DNA of 64,000 bases from Shimwellia blattae DSM 4481 = NBRC 105725 (GTDB lineage Bacteria > Pseudomonadota > Gammaproteobacteria > Enterobacterales > Enterobacteriaceae), in the NCBI RefSeq assembly GCF_000262305.1, contig NC_017910.1:3224001-3288000 (forward strand), in the 5' to 3' direction. The notes below the pieces were generated by a model. It saw only the letters and a program-made list of their open reading frames with translations, was not told where the DNA came from and ran no database searches. This document shows, in pieces, positions 7,231 through 14,863 of this stretch (the first letter of the stretch is position 1; each line of letters begins with the position of its first letter). Position numbers and translations under genes: made by a program.

Positions 7231-7881
7231 ATGACTAATGAAGCAGCAATTGATTCGAATACCCTTTTGTTAGTGACAAAACCATCTTTGCAAGCAAGCG
7301 CGTTATTGCAGCAACTGAAGAATCTCGTGGGTATTAATACCAGACTACATAACATCCAGAAATCAATGGATGAAACCATTGCGCATAATACGCTGATACT
7401 TTTCGATATGATGGAGGCAGATCGCCGTATCATAGAGATTTGGCAGTCAGCCATGAGCCGTTACCATGAAAGCGTAAAACTGTTATTACTGAATACACCA
7501 GACAGTTATCACTTTCATGATATTGAAACCTGGCCACGGATCAGTGCTGTTTTTTACCTGTCCAGCGACGGTAAAAAAGTTGTGGAGGGGATCAAAAACG
7601 TTATTCGCGGCGAGTGCTACTTCTCGCAAGAGTTTGCCAATTACCTGCTTACGCAGTCCGGCACATTCCGGCAGATCCACGGTGAGGCATCCAGCCTGAC
7701 GCACCGGGAAAAAGAGATCCTGAACAAACTGAGGATTGGCGCCTCCAATACCGAGATCGCCCGCTTACTGTTTATCAGTGAGAACACGGTAAAAACACAT
7801 CTGTATAAACTCTTTAAGAAAATATCCGTCAAAAACCGCACTCAGGCGGCGTCCTGGGCTAACAATAACCTTAAGCGTTAA
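7231..7881 (+). CDS. csgD: Curli and biofilm master regulator CsgD (LuxR/FixJ type)
   Basis: CsgD activates csgBAC and cellulose/biofilm genes. The 216-residue protein has an N-terminal receiver-like domain (about 1-140) with the degenerate phospho-acceptor region LILFDMMEAD (aspartate corresponding to Asp59 in E. coli) and a C-terminal LuxR helix-turn-helix from about residue 150 (LTHREKEILNKLRIG...ISENTVKTHLYKLFKKI). Start ATG 7231 follows CAGGGTTTCATT, as in E. coli. First gene of csgDEFG. Confidence 0.95.
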   Translation: MTNEAAIDSNTLLLVTKPSLQASALLQQLKNLVGINTRLHNIQKSMDETIAHNTLILFDMMEADRRIIEIWQSAMSRYHESVKLLLLNTPDSYHFHDIETWPRISAVFYLSSDGKKVVEGIKNVIRGECYFSQEFANYLLTQSGTFRQIHGEASSLTHREKEILNKLRIGASNTEIARLLFISENTVKTHLYKLFKKISVKNRTQAASWANNNLKR

Positions 7882-7885
7882 TTAT

Positions 7886-8281
7886 ATGGCCAGCCGGAAT
7901 AAAATTTGCTGGCTCATGCTGGTATTGCTCTATATCACCGGCGTGAATGCGCAGAGTGCGGAACTCCAGGATCCTGGGTTAATTACTGACCGGACAGTAA
8001 CCCTGGTCGGGCACAGCTTTTATCGCGGGTTTACCGATAAATGGGAGCAAAATTATCCCGAAACGATCACCATAAATGAAAAACCCAGCGCCCGCTGGGG
8101 AAGCTGGATCACAATAAAAATAGGTCAGGACACCTTATATCAGACATTGTTATTTCCAAATCGAAAAAATTTCAATAAGGAAGTGGATACCGCCATTGCG
8201 GGAGTTGCTGAAGCCATATCACGACGTCAATTAGACAAAGCGTTACTTGGAACCGGGGAGCTTGCCCATGACGAATTTTAA
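7886..8281 (+). CDS. csgE: Curli secretion specificity factor CsgE
   Basis: CsgE is the periplasmic adaptor that caps the CsgG pore and directs CsgA to it. The 131-residue precursor has a signal peptide (about 1-22, ending GVNA) and the conserved core SARWGSWITI and C-terminus LGTGELAHDEF that match E. coli CsgE. It starts four bases after csgD stops. Confidence 0.93.
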   Translation: MASRNKICWLMLVLLYITGVNAQSAELQDPGLITDRTVTLVGHSFYRGFTDKWEQNYPETITINEKPSARWGSWITIKIGQDTLYQTLLFPNRKNFNKEVDTAIAGVAEAISRRQLDKALLGTGELAHDEF

Positions 8282-8308
8282 TACAAATTCTGTTTTAAGG
8301 AGTGCATC

Positions 8309-8731
8309 GTGAAGAGCCTGTTAAATATACTACGCCCGGCTATTCTGCTTATGTTACTGATAATATCCCCGCTCTCCTGGGGCGGGAATATGGTATATCA
8401 ATTTATTAACCCTAACTTTGGCGGTAACCCCAATAACGGCACCTATCTGCTTAATGGTGCCCAGGCCCAGAACTCCTATAAGGATCCTGACGGCTACGAT
8501 TTTGATGCCAACTCATATTCTGCCCTGGATAATTTCACCACGGCTATTCAGTCACAACTGCTGAGTAACCTGATGGGAAATGTCAGCCAGGGTCTGCCCG
8601 GGCGCATGGTCACACAGGATTTCATCGTGGATATACGTAATACCGATGGCGAATTAATGATGAACGTGACCGATCGCAAGAGCGGTAAAGTTTCCACCAT
8701 TCAGGTTCAGGGTTTGTCTACGTCAAACTGA
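8309..8731 (+). CDS. csgF: Curli assembly factor CsgF
   Basis: CsgF is secreted to the cell surface, where its N-terminus inserts into the CsgG channel and it helps attach CsgB. The 140-residue precursor starts at GTG 8309 with AAGGAG six bases upstream. After the signal peptide (ending SPLSWG) comes the CsgG-binding segment NMVYQFINPNFGGNP, essentially as in E. coli. It overlaps or abuts csgG. Confidence 0.93.
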   Translation: MKSLLNILRPAILLMLLIISPLSWGGNMVYQFINPNFGGNPNNGTYLLNGAQAQNSYKDPDGYDFDANSYSALDNFTTAIQSQLLSNLMGNVSQGLPGRMVTQDFIVDIRNTDGELMMNVTDRKSGKVSTIQVQGLSTSN

Positions 8732-8763
8732 TGCCGACGCTCAATAAAAACAGGAATGTCATT

Positions 8764-9606
8764 ATGCGCATGCGCTGCTATTTATTACTTCTCGCTGCTT
8801 TTATGTTGACCGGATGCCTGACGGCAGCCCCAAAAGAGGCCGCAAAGCCCACACTGTTACCACGAGCACAAAGCTATACCGATTTAACCAATCTCCCCCC
8901 TGCGGCGGGGCGGATATTTGTCTCGGTCTATAATATTCAGGATGAGACCGGCCAGTTTAAGCCCTACCCGGCCAGTAACTTTTCTACCGCAGTGCCCCAA
9001 AGCGCCACGGCGATGCTGGTTTCAGCCCTTAAAGACTCTAAATGGTTTATTCCTCTGGAGCGCCAGGGCCTGCAAAATTTGCTTAATGAGCGCAAAATCA
9101 TCCGGGCGGCTCAGGAAAACGGTAGCGTGGCTATCAATAACCGCCAGCCCCTGTCATCACTGGTGGCGGCCAATATCCTGATTGAGGGCTCGATTATTGG
9201 CTATGAGAGCAATGTTAAATCTGGCGGTGCCGGGGCCCGTTATTTCGGTATTGGCGCCAGCACCCAGTATCAGCTGGATCAGATAGCGGTGAACCTCCGG
9301 GCGGTCAATGTGAATACCGGCGAGGTGTTGTCATCGGTTAATACCAGTAAAACGATACTGTCTTATGAAGTTCAGGCGGGAGTGTTCCGGTTTATTGACT
9401 ACCAGCGGTTGCTGGAAGGAGAGCTGGGCTATACCACCAATGAGCCGGTCATGCTGTGCCTGATGTCGGCCATAGAAACCGGTGTTATCTATCTGGTCAA
9501 CGACGGCATTACCCGTAATCTCTGGCAGCTACAGAACCCGGCGGATGTTAATGCCCCGGTACTGCAGCGCTACAAAAACGTACCGATACCGCTTGAAGAA
9601 TCCTGA
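8764..9606 (+). CDS. csgG: Curli secretion channel lipoprotein CsgG
   Basis: CsgG forms the nonameric outer-membrane pore that exports curli subunits. The start at 8764 is chosen over an upstream ATG at 8731 because AGGA lies eight bases before it and it places the lipobox correctly (LTGC, lipidated Cys18). The 280-residue product is highly conserved (FVSVYNIQDETGQFKPYPASN, YESNVKSGG, FRFIDYQRLLEGE in pieces). Last gene of csgDEFG; a hairpin terminator follows 14 bases after its stop. Confidence 0.95.
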   Translation: MRMRCYLLLLAAFMLTGCLTAAPKEAAKPTLLPRAQSYTDLTNLPPAAGRIFVSVYNIQDETGQFKPYPASNFSTAVPQSATAMLVSALKDSKWFIPLERQGLQNLLNERKIIRAAQENGSVAINNRQPLSSLVAANILIEGSIIGYESNVKSGGAGARYFGIGASTQYQLDQIAVNLRAVNVNTGEVLSSVNTSKTILSYEVQAGVFRFIDYQRLLEGELGYTTNEPVMLCLMSAIETGVIYLVNDGITRNLWQLQNPADVNAPVLQRYKNVPIPLEES

Positions 9607-9620
9607 GCCGCTAAAACGAC

Positions 9621-9652
9621 GAAAGCCTGAATCAGTGACGATTCAGGCTTTC
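9621..9652. terminator. Bidirectional terminator between csgG and tRNA-Asp
   Basis: A 13-base perfect stem (GAAAGCCTGAATC / GATTCAGGCTTTC) with a six-base loop lies between convergent csgG and tRNA-Asp. Short T/A-containing flanks on both sides make it usable for both transcripts. Confidence 0.8.
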
Positions 9653-9660
9653 TTAAATAG

Positions 9661-9737
9661 TGGCGGAACGGACGGGACTCGAACCCGCGACCCCCTGCGT
9701 GACAGGCAGGTATTCTAACCAACTGAACTACCGCTCC
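9661..9737 (-). tRNA. tRNA-Asp (GTC), aspV position
   Basis: A 77-nt tRNA read leftwards, GGAGCGGTAG...CCGTTCCGCCA, with GTC anticodon flanked as CCTGTCAC, standard GTTCGAGTCC T-loop and encoded CCA. It is identical over its length to the tRNA-Asp at the end of the rRNA operon. It lies beside dnaQ as E. coli aspV does; aspV is a known integration hotspot, and here the csg and ectC blocks lie on its far side. Confidence 0.98.
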
Positions 9738-9767
9738 GCGTTGTGTTCCCCGTCGGGAACGAGGCGC

Positions 9768-9796
9768 ATATTACGGTCTGGCCGTACTGGCGTCAA
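9768..9796 (-). promoter_or_regulatory. Sigma-70 promoter of tRNA-Asp
   Basis: On the minus strand TTGACG (9796-9791) and TAATAT (9773-9768) are 17 bases apart and are followed by GCGCCTCG, a GC-rich discriminator typical of stable-RNA promoters. The tRNA starts about 30 bases downstream of the -10. Confidence 0.75.
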
Positions 9797-9871
9797 CGGT
9801 TTTTCTCATCTTTTTAATCGTTTGCTGCAATTTTAGCCGTCCGCGCTGTTTTAAGCGCTTAAGTGCGCTCT

Positions 9872-10603
9872 TCAGCCCCGCCACATGCAGCTTCCGCCCT
9901 TCTTCTGCACCAGGTCAAGGCGCTGTTCATGGGCGTTAAGCTCCTCGTCACTGGCCATAACGACCCGTAGACTACCGGCACGGCGATGAATCCGCTGAAT
10001 TGCCCCCTCACTCTGGCGCTGCTGCCCTTCGTTTTCGCTCGCAAATTTCAGCGATGTCTGCCCGCCGGTCATCGCCAGATAAACATCGGCCAGGATCTGG
10101 GCATCCAGCAGTGCCCCGTGCAGGGTTCGCTTACTGTTGTCTATCTCATAGCGGGAGCATAACGCATCGAGGCTGTTACGCTTGCCGGGAAACATACGCC
10201 GCGCCAGCGCCAGGCTGTCGGTTATCTTACAGAAGGTGTCGGTCTTCGGCAGGTTACGACCCAGCTTGCTGAATTCATAATCCATAAAGCCGATATCAAA
10301 CGAGGCGTTATGAATGACCAGCTCCGCCCCGCGGATGTAGTCAATAAACCCGTCGGCCACTGCGGCGAAGTCCGGTTTATCCAGCAAAAACTCATCCGCA
10401 ATACCGTGTACGTTAAAGGCTTCGGGATCCACCAGCCGATCCGGCTTCAGATACACATGATAGTTATTGCCCGTTAAACGCCGGTTGATCACCTCCACCG
10501 CACCAATCTCTATGATCCGGTGCCCTTCATAGTGGGCGCCTATCTGGTTCATACCGGTGGTTTCGGTATCGAGGACTATCTGTCGTGTAATTGCAGTGCT
10601 CAT
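9872..10603 (-). CDS. dnaQ: DNA polymerase III epsilon subunit (3'-5' proofreading exonuclease)
   Basis: DnaQ is the proofreading exonuclease of the replicative polymerase and binds DnaE. The 243-residue length equals E. coli. The DEDDh exonuclease motifs are clear: Exo I LDTETTG (Asp12, Glu14), Exo II HNASFDIGF, and Exo III LHGALLDAQILADVY with catalytic His and Asp. A flexible linker (QRQSEGAIQ) leads to the C-terminal alpha-binding tail ending MWRG. Divergent from rnhA with a 52-nt shared promoter region, as in E. coli. Confidence 0.98.
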   Translation of the reverse strand: MSTAITRQIVLDTETTGMNQIGAHYEGHRIIEIGAVEVINRRLTGNNYHVYLKPDRLVDPEAFNVHGIADEFLLDKPDFAAVADGFIDYIRGAELVIHNASFDIGFMDYEFSKLGRNLPKTDTFCKITDSLALARRMFPGKRNSLDALCSRYEIDNSKRTLHGALLDAQILADVYLAMTGGQTSLKFASENEGQQRQSEGAIQRIHRRAGSLRVVMASDEELNAHEQRLDLVQKKGGSCMWRG

Positions 10604-10655
10604 AGGGCTCGTTTATGTCAGACTTAAGTTTTTAATCACAGGAAGTCTACCAGAG
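10604..10655. promoter_or_regulatory. dnaQ-rnhA divergent promoter region
   Basis: Only 52 bases separate the divergent dnaQ and rnhA starts, so their promoters must overlap each other or the coding regions, as known in E. coli. CAGGAAG upstream of rnhA is its likely ribosome site. Confidence 0.6.
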
Positions 10656-11132
10656 ATGCGTAAAGAGGTAGAAATTTTCACCGACGGCTCCTGCCTTGGC
10701 AACCCGGGGCCCGGTGGCTATGGGGCTATTTTGCGTTACCAGCAGCACGAGAAAACCTTCAGCGCGGGATACCGGCTGACCACCAATAACCGCATGGAGC
10801 TGCTGGCCGCCATCGTGGCGCTGGAAGCGCTACGCGAGCACTGCAATATCACACTCAGTACCGACAGCCAGTACGTGCGCCAGGGCATAACCCAGTGGAT
10901 CCACAACTGGAAAAAACGTGGCTGGAAAACCGCCGATAAAAAACCGGTGAAAAATGTCGATCTCTGGCAGCGGCTGGATGCGGCGCTCAGCCAGCATCAC
11001 ATCACCTGGCAGTGGGTTAAAGGCCATGCGGGGCACCCGGAAAACGAACGCTGTGATGAGCTGGCCCGCGCGGCGGCTAATCATCCCACTTTTGAGGACG
11101 AGGGGTATCTTCCCGGGACGCCTGCGTCCTGA
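10656..11132 (+). CDS. rnhA: Ribonuclease HI
   Basis: RNase HI degrades the RNA strand of RNA-DNA hybrids. The start at 10656 (MRKEVEIFTDGSC) matches family proteins; the upstream extension of the open frame overlaps dnaQ and is not used. The 158-residue product has the catalytic set Asp10 (TDGS), Glu48 (NNRMELLA), Asp70 (STDSQY) and Asp134 region (NERCDELA). Its last 56 bases overlap the convergent yafS 3' end. Confidence 0.97.
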   Translation: MRKEVEIFTDGSCLGNPGPGGYGAILRYQQHEKTFSAGYRLTTNNRMELLAAIVALEALREHCNITLSTDSQYVRQGITQWIHNWKKRGWKTADKKPVKNVDLWQRLDAALSQHHITWQWVKGHAGHPENERCDELARAAANHPTFEDEGYLPGTPAS

Positions 11133-11847
11133 GCGGCTCCCGGTACTGGCGGGTGGCCCCCACCGCCGGGCGTAGCTGGGCATTTTCTTTGCGCTTTTTC
11201 TGTGGGTTGAGCGTCAGCGGGATGGTGCGCTTACGGGCGACAATCACCTGCATGCACCCCAGCGCCGGCAGATGCGCGTTAAGCAAATTTCCCCCCAGGC
11301 GCTGCCAGGGCAGAACATGGAAGTTCGCCTGATAGAGCACTTCAAAATTGAGCAGCGCGGCCCAGTCTGTCAGGCGCATCATACTGAACATACGGCTATT
11401 ATAGGGAACACGCCTGCGCTGAACCGGCAGACATTTCCCGAGCCCCAGCAGGCTTACCGGGTTAAAACCGCTGAGTATCATCCAGCCGTCGTCAATCAGT
11501 ACCCTATCCACCTCGCGCACCAGGCAGTGGGGATCCGGGCTCCATGGCAGCAAATGCGCCAGCAGGCAGGCATCGACAGAGCGGTTCTCAAAAGGCAGCT
11601 GGTGCGGATCGGCCAGCACCTGAACCCGCTCCCCGGCAGACGCCACGGTAACCTGATGTGAAATAGCGCAATTATCAGTGTTAAGCTCAGCACTCAGGGG
11701 GCCAATTTTCAGCAGGTGGAAGCCAAACATTTTGGCGAGCCACGGCTGCAACTGGCGGTCGAGCGCTTCCCGGTAGTATTCTCCCCAGGGTATATCGGCC
11801 CAGTGCTGCGGCGCTGTGAGTTTCTGAGGTATCCTTGCCGGTTTCAT
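11077..11847 (-). CDS. yafS: SAM-dependent methyltransferase family protein YafS
   Basis: A class I SAM-dependent methyltransferase-like protein of unknown substrate. The start at 11847 (MKPARIPQK) has GGAAGGTGG upstream; an alternative seven codons further out is disfavoured. The central region (ADPHQLPFENRSVDACLLAH, VDRVLIDDGWMILSGFNP in pieces) is the methyltransferase core. At 256 residues it is about 16 longer than E. coli YafS, because its C-terminus runs 56 bases into the convergent rnhA gene. Divergent from gloB with 34 bases between starts. Confidence 0.88.
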   Translation of the reverse strand: MKPARIPQKLTAPQHWADIPWGEYYREALDRQLQPWLAKMFGFHLLKIGPLSAELNTDNCAISHQVTVASAGERVQVLADPHQLPFENRSVDACLLAHLLPWSPDPHCLVREVDRVLIDDGWMILSGFNPVSLLGLGKCLPVQRRRVPYNSRMFSMMRLTDWAALLNFEVLYQANFHVLPWQRLGGNLLNAHLPALGCMQVIVARKRTIPLTLNPQKKRKENAQLRPAVGATRQYREPLRTQASREDTPRPQKWDD

Positions 11848-11881
11848 GACCACCTTCCATATACGCAACGAGAGGTATTTT

Positions 11882-12637
11882 ATGAATCTTACCAGTATTC
11901 CAGCCTTTCAGGACAATTACATCTGGGTACTCAGCAATAACAACCGCCAGTGCCTGATTGTTGATCCCGGTGAGGCTGAGCCTGTCCTGCGCGCCATTGA
12001 TGAGCATCACTGGCAACCCGCGGGGATCCTGCTGACTCATCACCATGCTGATCATGTCGGTGGGGTAAAGGCGCTTGTTGCGCGCTTTCCGGCATTGCCG
12101 GTCTGGGGGCCGGAAGAGACCCGTAATAAAGGAGCGAATCATATTGTCACCGGGGGAGATAGCATCAGCGTGATGGGGCTGACCCTTAAGGCAATATTCA
12201 CGCCAGGTCACACTTCCGGACATTTGTGTTACTACAGCAAGCCTTATCTTTTTTGTGGCGATACGTTATTTTCTGGTGGCTGCGGGCGGCTTTTTGAAGG
12301 CACAGCAGATGAAATGTATCAGTCATTTCAAAAACTTAATGCACTTCCCGCCGACACATTGATATGTTGCGCACATGAGTACACATTAAGTAATCTTGAG
12401 TTTTCCGCGTCTGTTCTTCCCCGGGATCCGGCCATCATTCAATACCTCCATGAAGTTAAGGAGTTACGGGCAAAAAAACAAAAAACGTTGCCTTCAACCC
12501 TGGAAAAGGAGCGGGAAATTAATATTTTCTTAAGAGTTGATGATATTGATTTAATTAAAGAAATATGCAAAGAAACATCTTTGCAACACCCTCAGCAGCG
12601 ATTTGCCTGGCTACGCGCCAGGAAAGACAGCTTCTGA
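11882..12637 (+). CDS. gloB: Hydroxyacylglutathione hydrolase (glyoxalase II)
   Basis: GloB hydrolyses S-lactoylglutathione to lactate and glutathione, completing methylglyoxal detoxification. The 251-residue length equals E. coli. The metallo-beta-lactamase metal motif THHHADHVGG and later ligands (FTPGHTSGH, FCGDTLFSGGCGRLFEG in pieces) are intact, and the C-terminal glutathione-binding domain contains RKD. Start 11882 follows GAGAGGT. Confidence 0.97.
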   Translation: MNLTSIPAFQDNYIWVLSNNNRQCLIVDPGEAEPVLRAIDEHHWQPAGILLTHHHADHVGGVKALVARFPALPVWGPEETRNKGANHIVTGGDSISVMGLTLKAIFTPGHTSGHLCYYSKPYLFCGDTLFSGGCGRLFEGTADEMYQSFQKLNALPADTLICCAHEYTLSNLEFSASVLPRDPAIIQYLHEVKELRAKKQKTLPSTLEKEREINIFLRVDDIDLIKEICKETSLQHPQQRFAWLRARKDSF

Positions 12638-12708
12638 ATAATCTTACTTGTTTTCTGGCCGCTTCGACTGTACTATCGTTCGTCTTTTAAGCAACTATTG
12701 ACACACAC

Positions 12709-13899
12709 ATGAAGGCAAAAGCGATATTACTCGTCGCCTCTGTCCTGCTTGCGGGGTGCCAGTCGTCAAAACATGACGGAGCGGTCCAACAGCATGCTCA
12801 GAGCCTTTCTGCGGCAAGTCAGAGTGAAGCGGCAGGTCGGGCAAATAATGCACGTTGGCTGGATGACGGAACCAGCTTCGCGCAAAACCAGAACCTGTGG
12901 GCCTCAATCAGCGACGAGCTAAAGATGGGGATTCCGGAAAATGACCGGATTCGTGAACAAAAGCAAAAATACTTAAGAAATAAGAGCTATCTCCACGATG
13001 TAACGTTACGGGCAGAGCCGTATATGTACTGGATAGCCGGGCAAGTGAAAAAACGTAACCTGCCAATGGAGCTGGTACTCCTACCCATAGTGGAGAGCGC
13101 TTTTAACCCGCATGCGACATCCGCCGCAAATGCCGCTGGCATCTGGCAGATTGTTCCGAGCACGGGGCGTAATTATGGCTTAAAACAGACGCGCAACTAT
13201 GATGCACGCCGGGATGTTGTGGCTTCGACCACTGCGGCCCTGAATATGATGCAGCGTCTGAACCGTATGTTTGATGGTGACTGGCTTCTGACGGTCGCAG
13301 CCTATAACAGCGGTGAAGGCCGGGTACTGAAGGCAATCAAAGCGAATAAAGCGCGTGGCAAAGCTACGGACTTTTGGTCGCTTTCACTGCCACAAGAAAC
13401 CAAAATGTACGTGCCTAAAATGCTGGCCCTGAGTGAGATCCTCAAAAACAACAAGAAGTACGGCGTACGGCTGCCAACACCAGACGAAAGCCGTGCCCTG
13501 GCGCGTGTTAAAGTGGATTCACCGGTAGATATGTCCCAGCTGGCGGAAGTTACCGGTATGTCGCTGACGAAACTCAAAGCGTTCAATGCCGGATACCGCA
13601 ACACGACTGTTGTCGGCAAAAATGGCCCGCAGTATGTGATGGTGCCCCGTAAACATGCGGCACTGGTGCGTAAGTCTATCGCCGCTGGCGATGTTACCTC
13701 CGCGCAACCGGCATCCTCACTGGCGAAAAACAGCGGCATTACCTACAAAGTACGCCGTGGTGATTCGCTCTCCAGTATCGCCCGTAAACACGGTGTGGAC
13801 GTGAAGGATCTGATGCGCTGGAACACCGATGCTGACGCCCTGAGACCTGGCGATCAGCTGACGCTATACCTGCGTGCCAGCGATCGTCCGGATACCTGA
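12709..13899 (+). CDS. mltD: Membrane-bound lytic murein transglycosylase D, one LysM
   Basis: MltD cleaves peptidoglycan glycan strands with formation of 1,6-anhydro-muramic ends. It is a lipoprotein (LLAGC, Cys17). The SLT domain has the catalytic Glu129 in PIVESAFNPHATS and the GIWQIVPSTGRNYGL and AAYNSGEGRV motifs. The product is 396 residues against 452 in E. coli: after the VPRKHA region only one LysM domain (about 346-391, YKVRRGDSLSSIARKHGV) is present, while E. coli has two. The sequence joins smoothly (SSLAKNSGITYKV), so a LysM-sized in-frame deletion or lineage-specific loss is likely rather than a frameshift. Confidence 0.95.
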   Translation: MKAKAILLVASVLLAGCQSSKHDGAVQQHAQSLSAASQSEAAGRANNARWLDDGTSFAQNQNLWASISDELKMGIPENDRIREQKQKYLRNKSYLHDVTLRAEPYMYWIAGQVKKRNLPMELVLLPIVESAFNPHATSAANAAGIWQIVPSTGRNYGLKQTRNYDARRDVVASTTAALNMMQRLNRMFDGDWLLTVAAYNSGEGRVLKAIKANKARGKATDFWSLSLPQETKMYVPKMLALSEILKNNKKYGVRLPTPDESRALARVKVDSPVDMSQLAEVTGMSLTKLKAFNAGYRNTTVVGKNGPQYVMVPRKHAALVRKSIAAGDVTSAQPASSLAKNSGITYKVRRGDSLSSIARKHGVDVKDLMRWNTDADALRPGDQLTLYLRASDRPDT

Positions 13900-13919
13900 A
13901 TCATTCAGTCTTAAACCAG

Positions 13920-13948
13920 AAAGCACCTTCCCTGAAGGTGCTTTTTTT
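13920..13948 (+). terminator. Terminator after mltD
   Basis: An 11-base perfect stem (AAAGCACCTTC / GAAGGTGCTTT) with a three-base loop and a seven-T run follows the mltD stop by 20 bases, before convergent yafD. Confidence 0.9.
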
Positions 13949-13954
13949 CGCCGC

Positions 13955-14755
13955 TCAGGCGGGCTTACCGGGGCTGAACTCCACCAGTAACGGATTATGA
14001 TCAGAGGCGCTGGTCACCAGGACCGATGCTTCCCGGACACTGAGCCCGCGATAGAAGACAAAATCGAGCGGGCGGCCAAATGCGCGTTTGCGGTGATCGT
14101 CCGTAAAACGCACCTCACGCAGGGTCATTTCCCGGGCAAATCGGTATAACGCGTTAATTCGCGGGCGGCTCCAGGCATTAAAATCCCCGGCCATGATCAC
14201 CGGGCCCTGGTGATGGGCAATCTGATCACCGATGGGATCCAGCTGCTTACTGTAAACATCAACACCCAGGCTGAAATTCACCGCGTGAATGTTCACCACC
14301 ATCAGCATTCTGCCGTCCGGCAGGGGGTAGACAGTCACCAGGGCAGATTTAGACAAACGCAGGATAGGCTCCCGTTCCCGCAGCGGGCAGCAGTATATAG
14401 GCTGGGCTGCGGATAAGGTCATCACGCCAGAGGGGTGCTGAGGCAGCACAATGGCCGGCACCTGATCGGCTGCCAGATAGTGGGTGGTGGCGAAATGCAC
14501 CAGTTCCGGGGTGGTCTGCGCCTCCTGCAGCAGCATCAGATGGGCGCCTTTGCCAAAATTCTGCAGCACCGATAACCAGTCTGCACGCTGCTGTTTAAAG
14601 ATATTCCACACCAGGATACGCAGGGTTTTCTCCCCGTACAGCGGCTCTCCGGGAGCCAGTGTCAGGCTACTGGTTCCGGCCAGGGCAGAAGGGGGTAAGA
14701 TGCGTTTTGCGGGCTGCCCTGCAACATAGCGCATGGCGTAGGTTTTTTTTCGCAC
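13955..14755 (-). CDS. yafD: Endonuclease/exonuclease/phosphatase family protein YafD
   Basis: A 266-residue protein of the exonuclease-endonuclease-phosphatase (DNase I-like) fold; substrate unknown. Family motifs are present: LVWNIFKQQ, LLQEAQTTPE (metal-binding Glu), NIHAVNF, MAGDFNAWSR and the C-terminal ASDHNPLLVEF. In E. coli yafE lies between yafD and mltD; here the two 3' ends are 55 bases apart and yafE is absent. Confidence 0.93.
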   Translation of the reverse strand: MRKKTYAMRYVAGQPAKRILPPSALAGTSSLTLAPGEPLYGEKTLRILVWNIFKQQRADWLSVLQNFGKGAHLMLLQEAQTTPELVHFATTHYLAADQVPAIVLPQHPSGVMTLSAAQPIYCCPLREREPILRLSKSALVTVYPLPDGRMLMVVNIHAVNFSLGVDVYSKQLDPIGDQIAHHQGPVIMAGDFNAWSRPRINALYRFAREMTLREVRFTDDHRKRAFGRPLDFVFYRGLSVREASVLVTSASDHNPLLVEFSPGKPA

Positions 14756-14777
14756 TTCGGGTGGCGATCCTCTGACA

Positions 14778-14808
14778 AATAACCCTTCCCGGGCAGGAAA
14801 GGGTTATT
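14778..14808 (-). terminator. Hairpin after the MFS transporter gene
   Basis: A perfect ten-base stem (AATAACCCTT / AAGGGTTATT), extended by a CC/GG pair, lies between the MFS gene and yafD, both read leftwards. On the minus strand it is followed by TTTGTC, a short T run, so it probably ends the MFS transcript and isolates yafD. Confidence 0.65.
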
Positions 14809-14863
14809 CAGTTATAGAGTTTTTATACGCCGGTTTCAATGGCTGTGCGCAGCAAAGGTGCGA

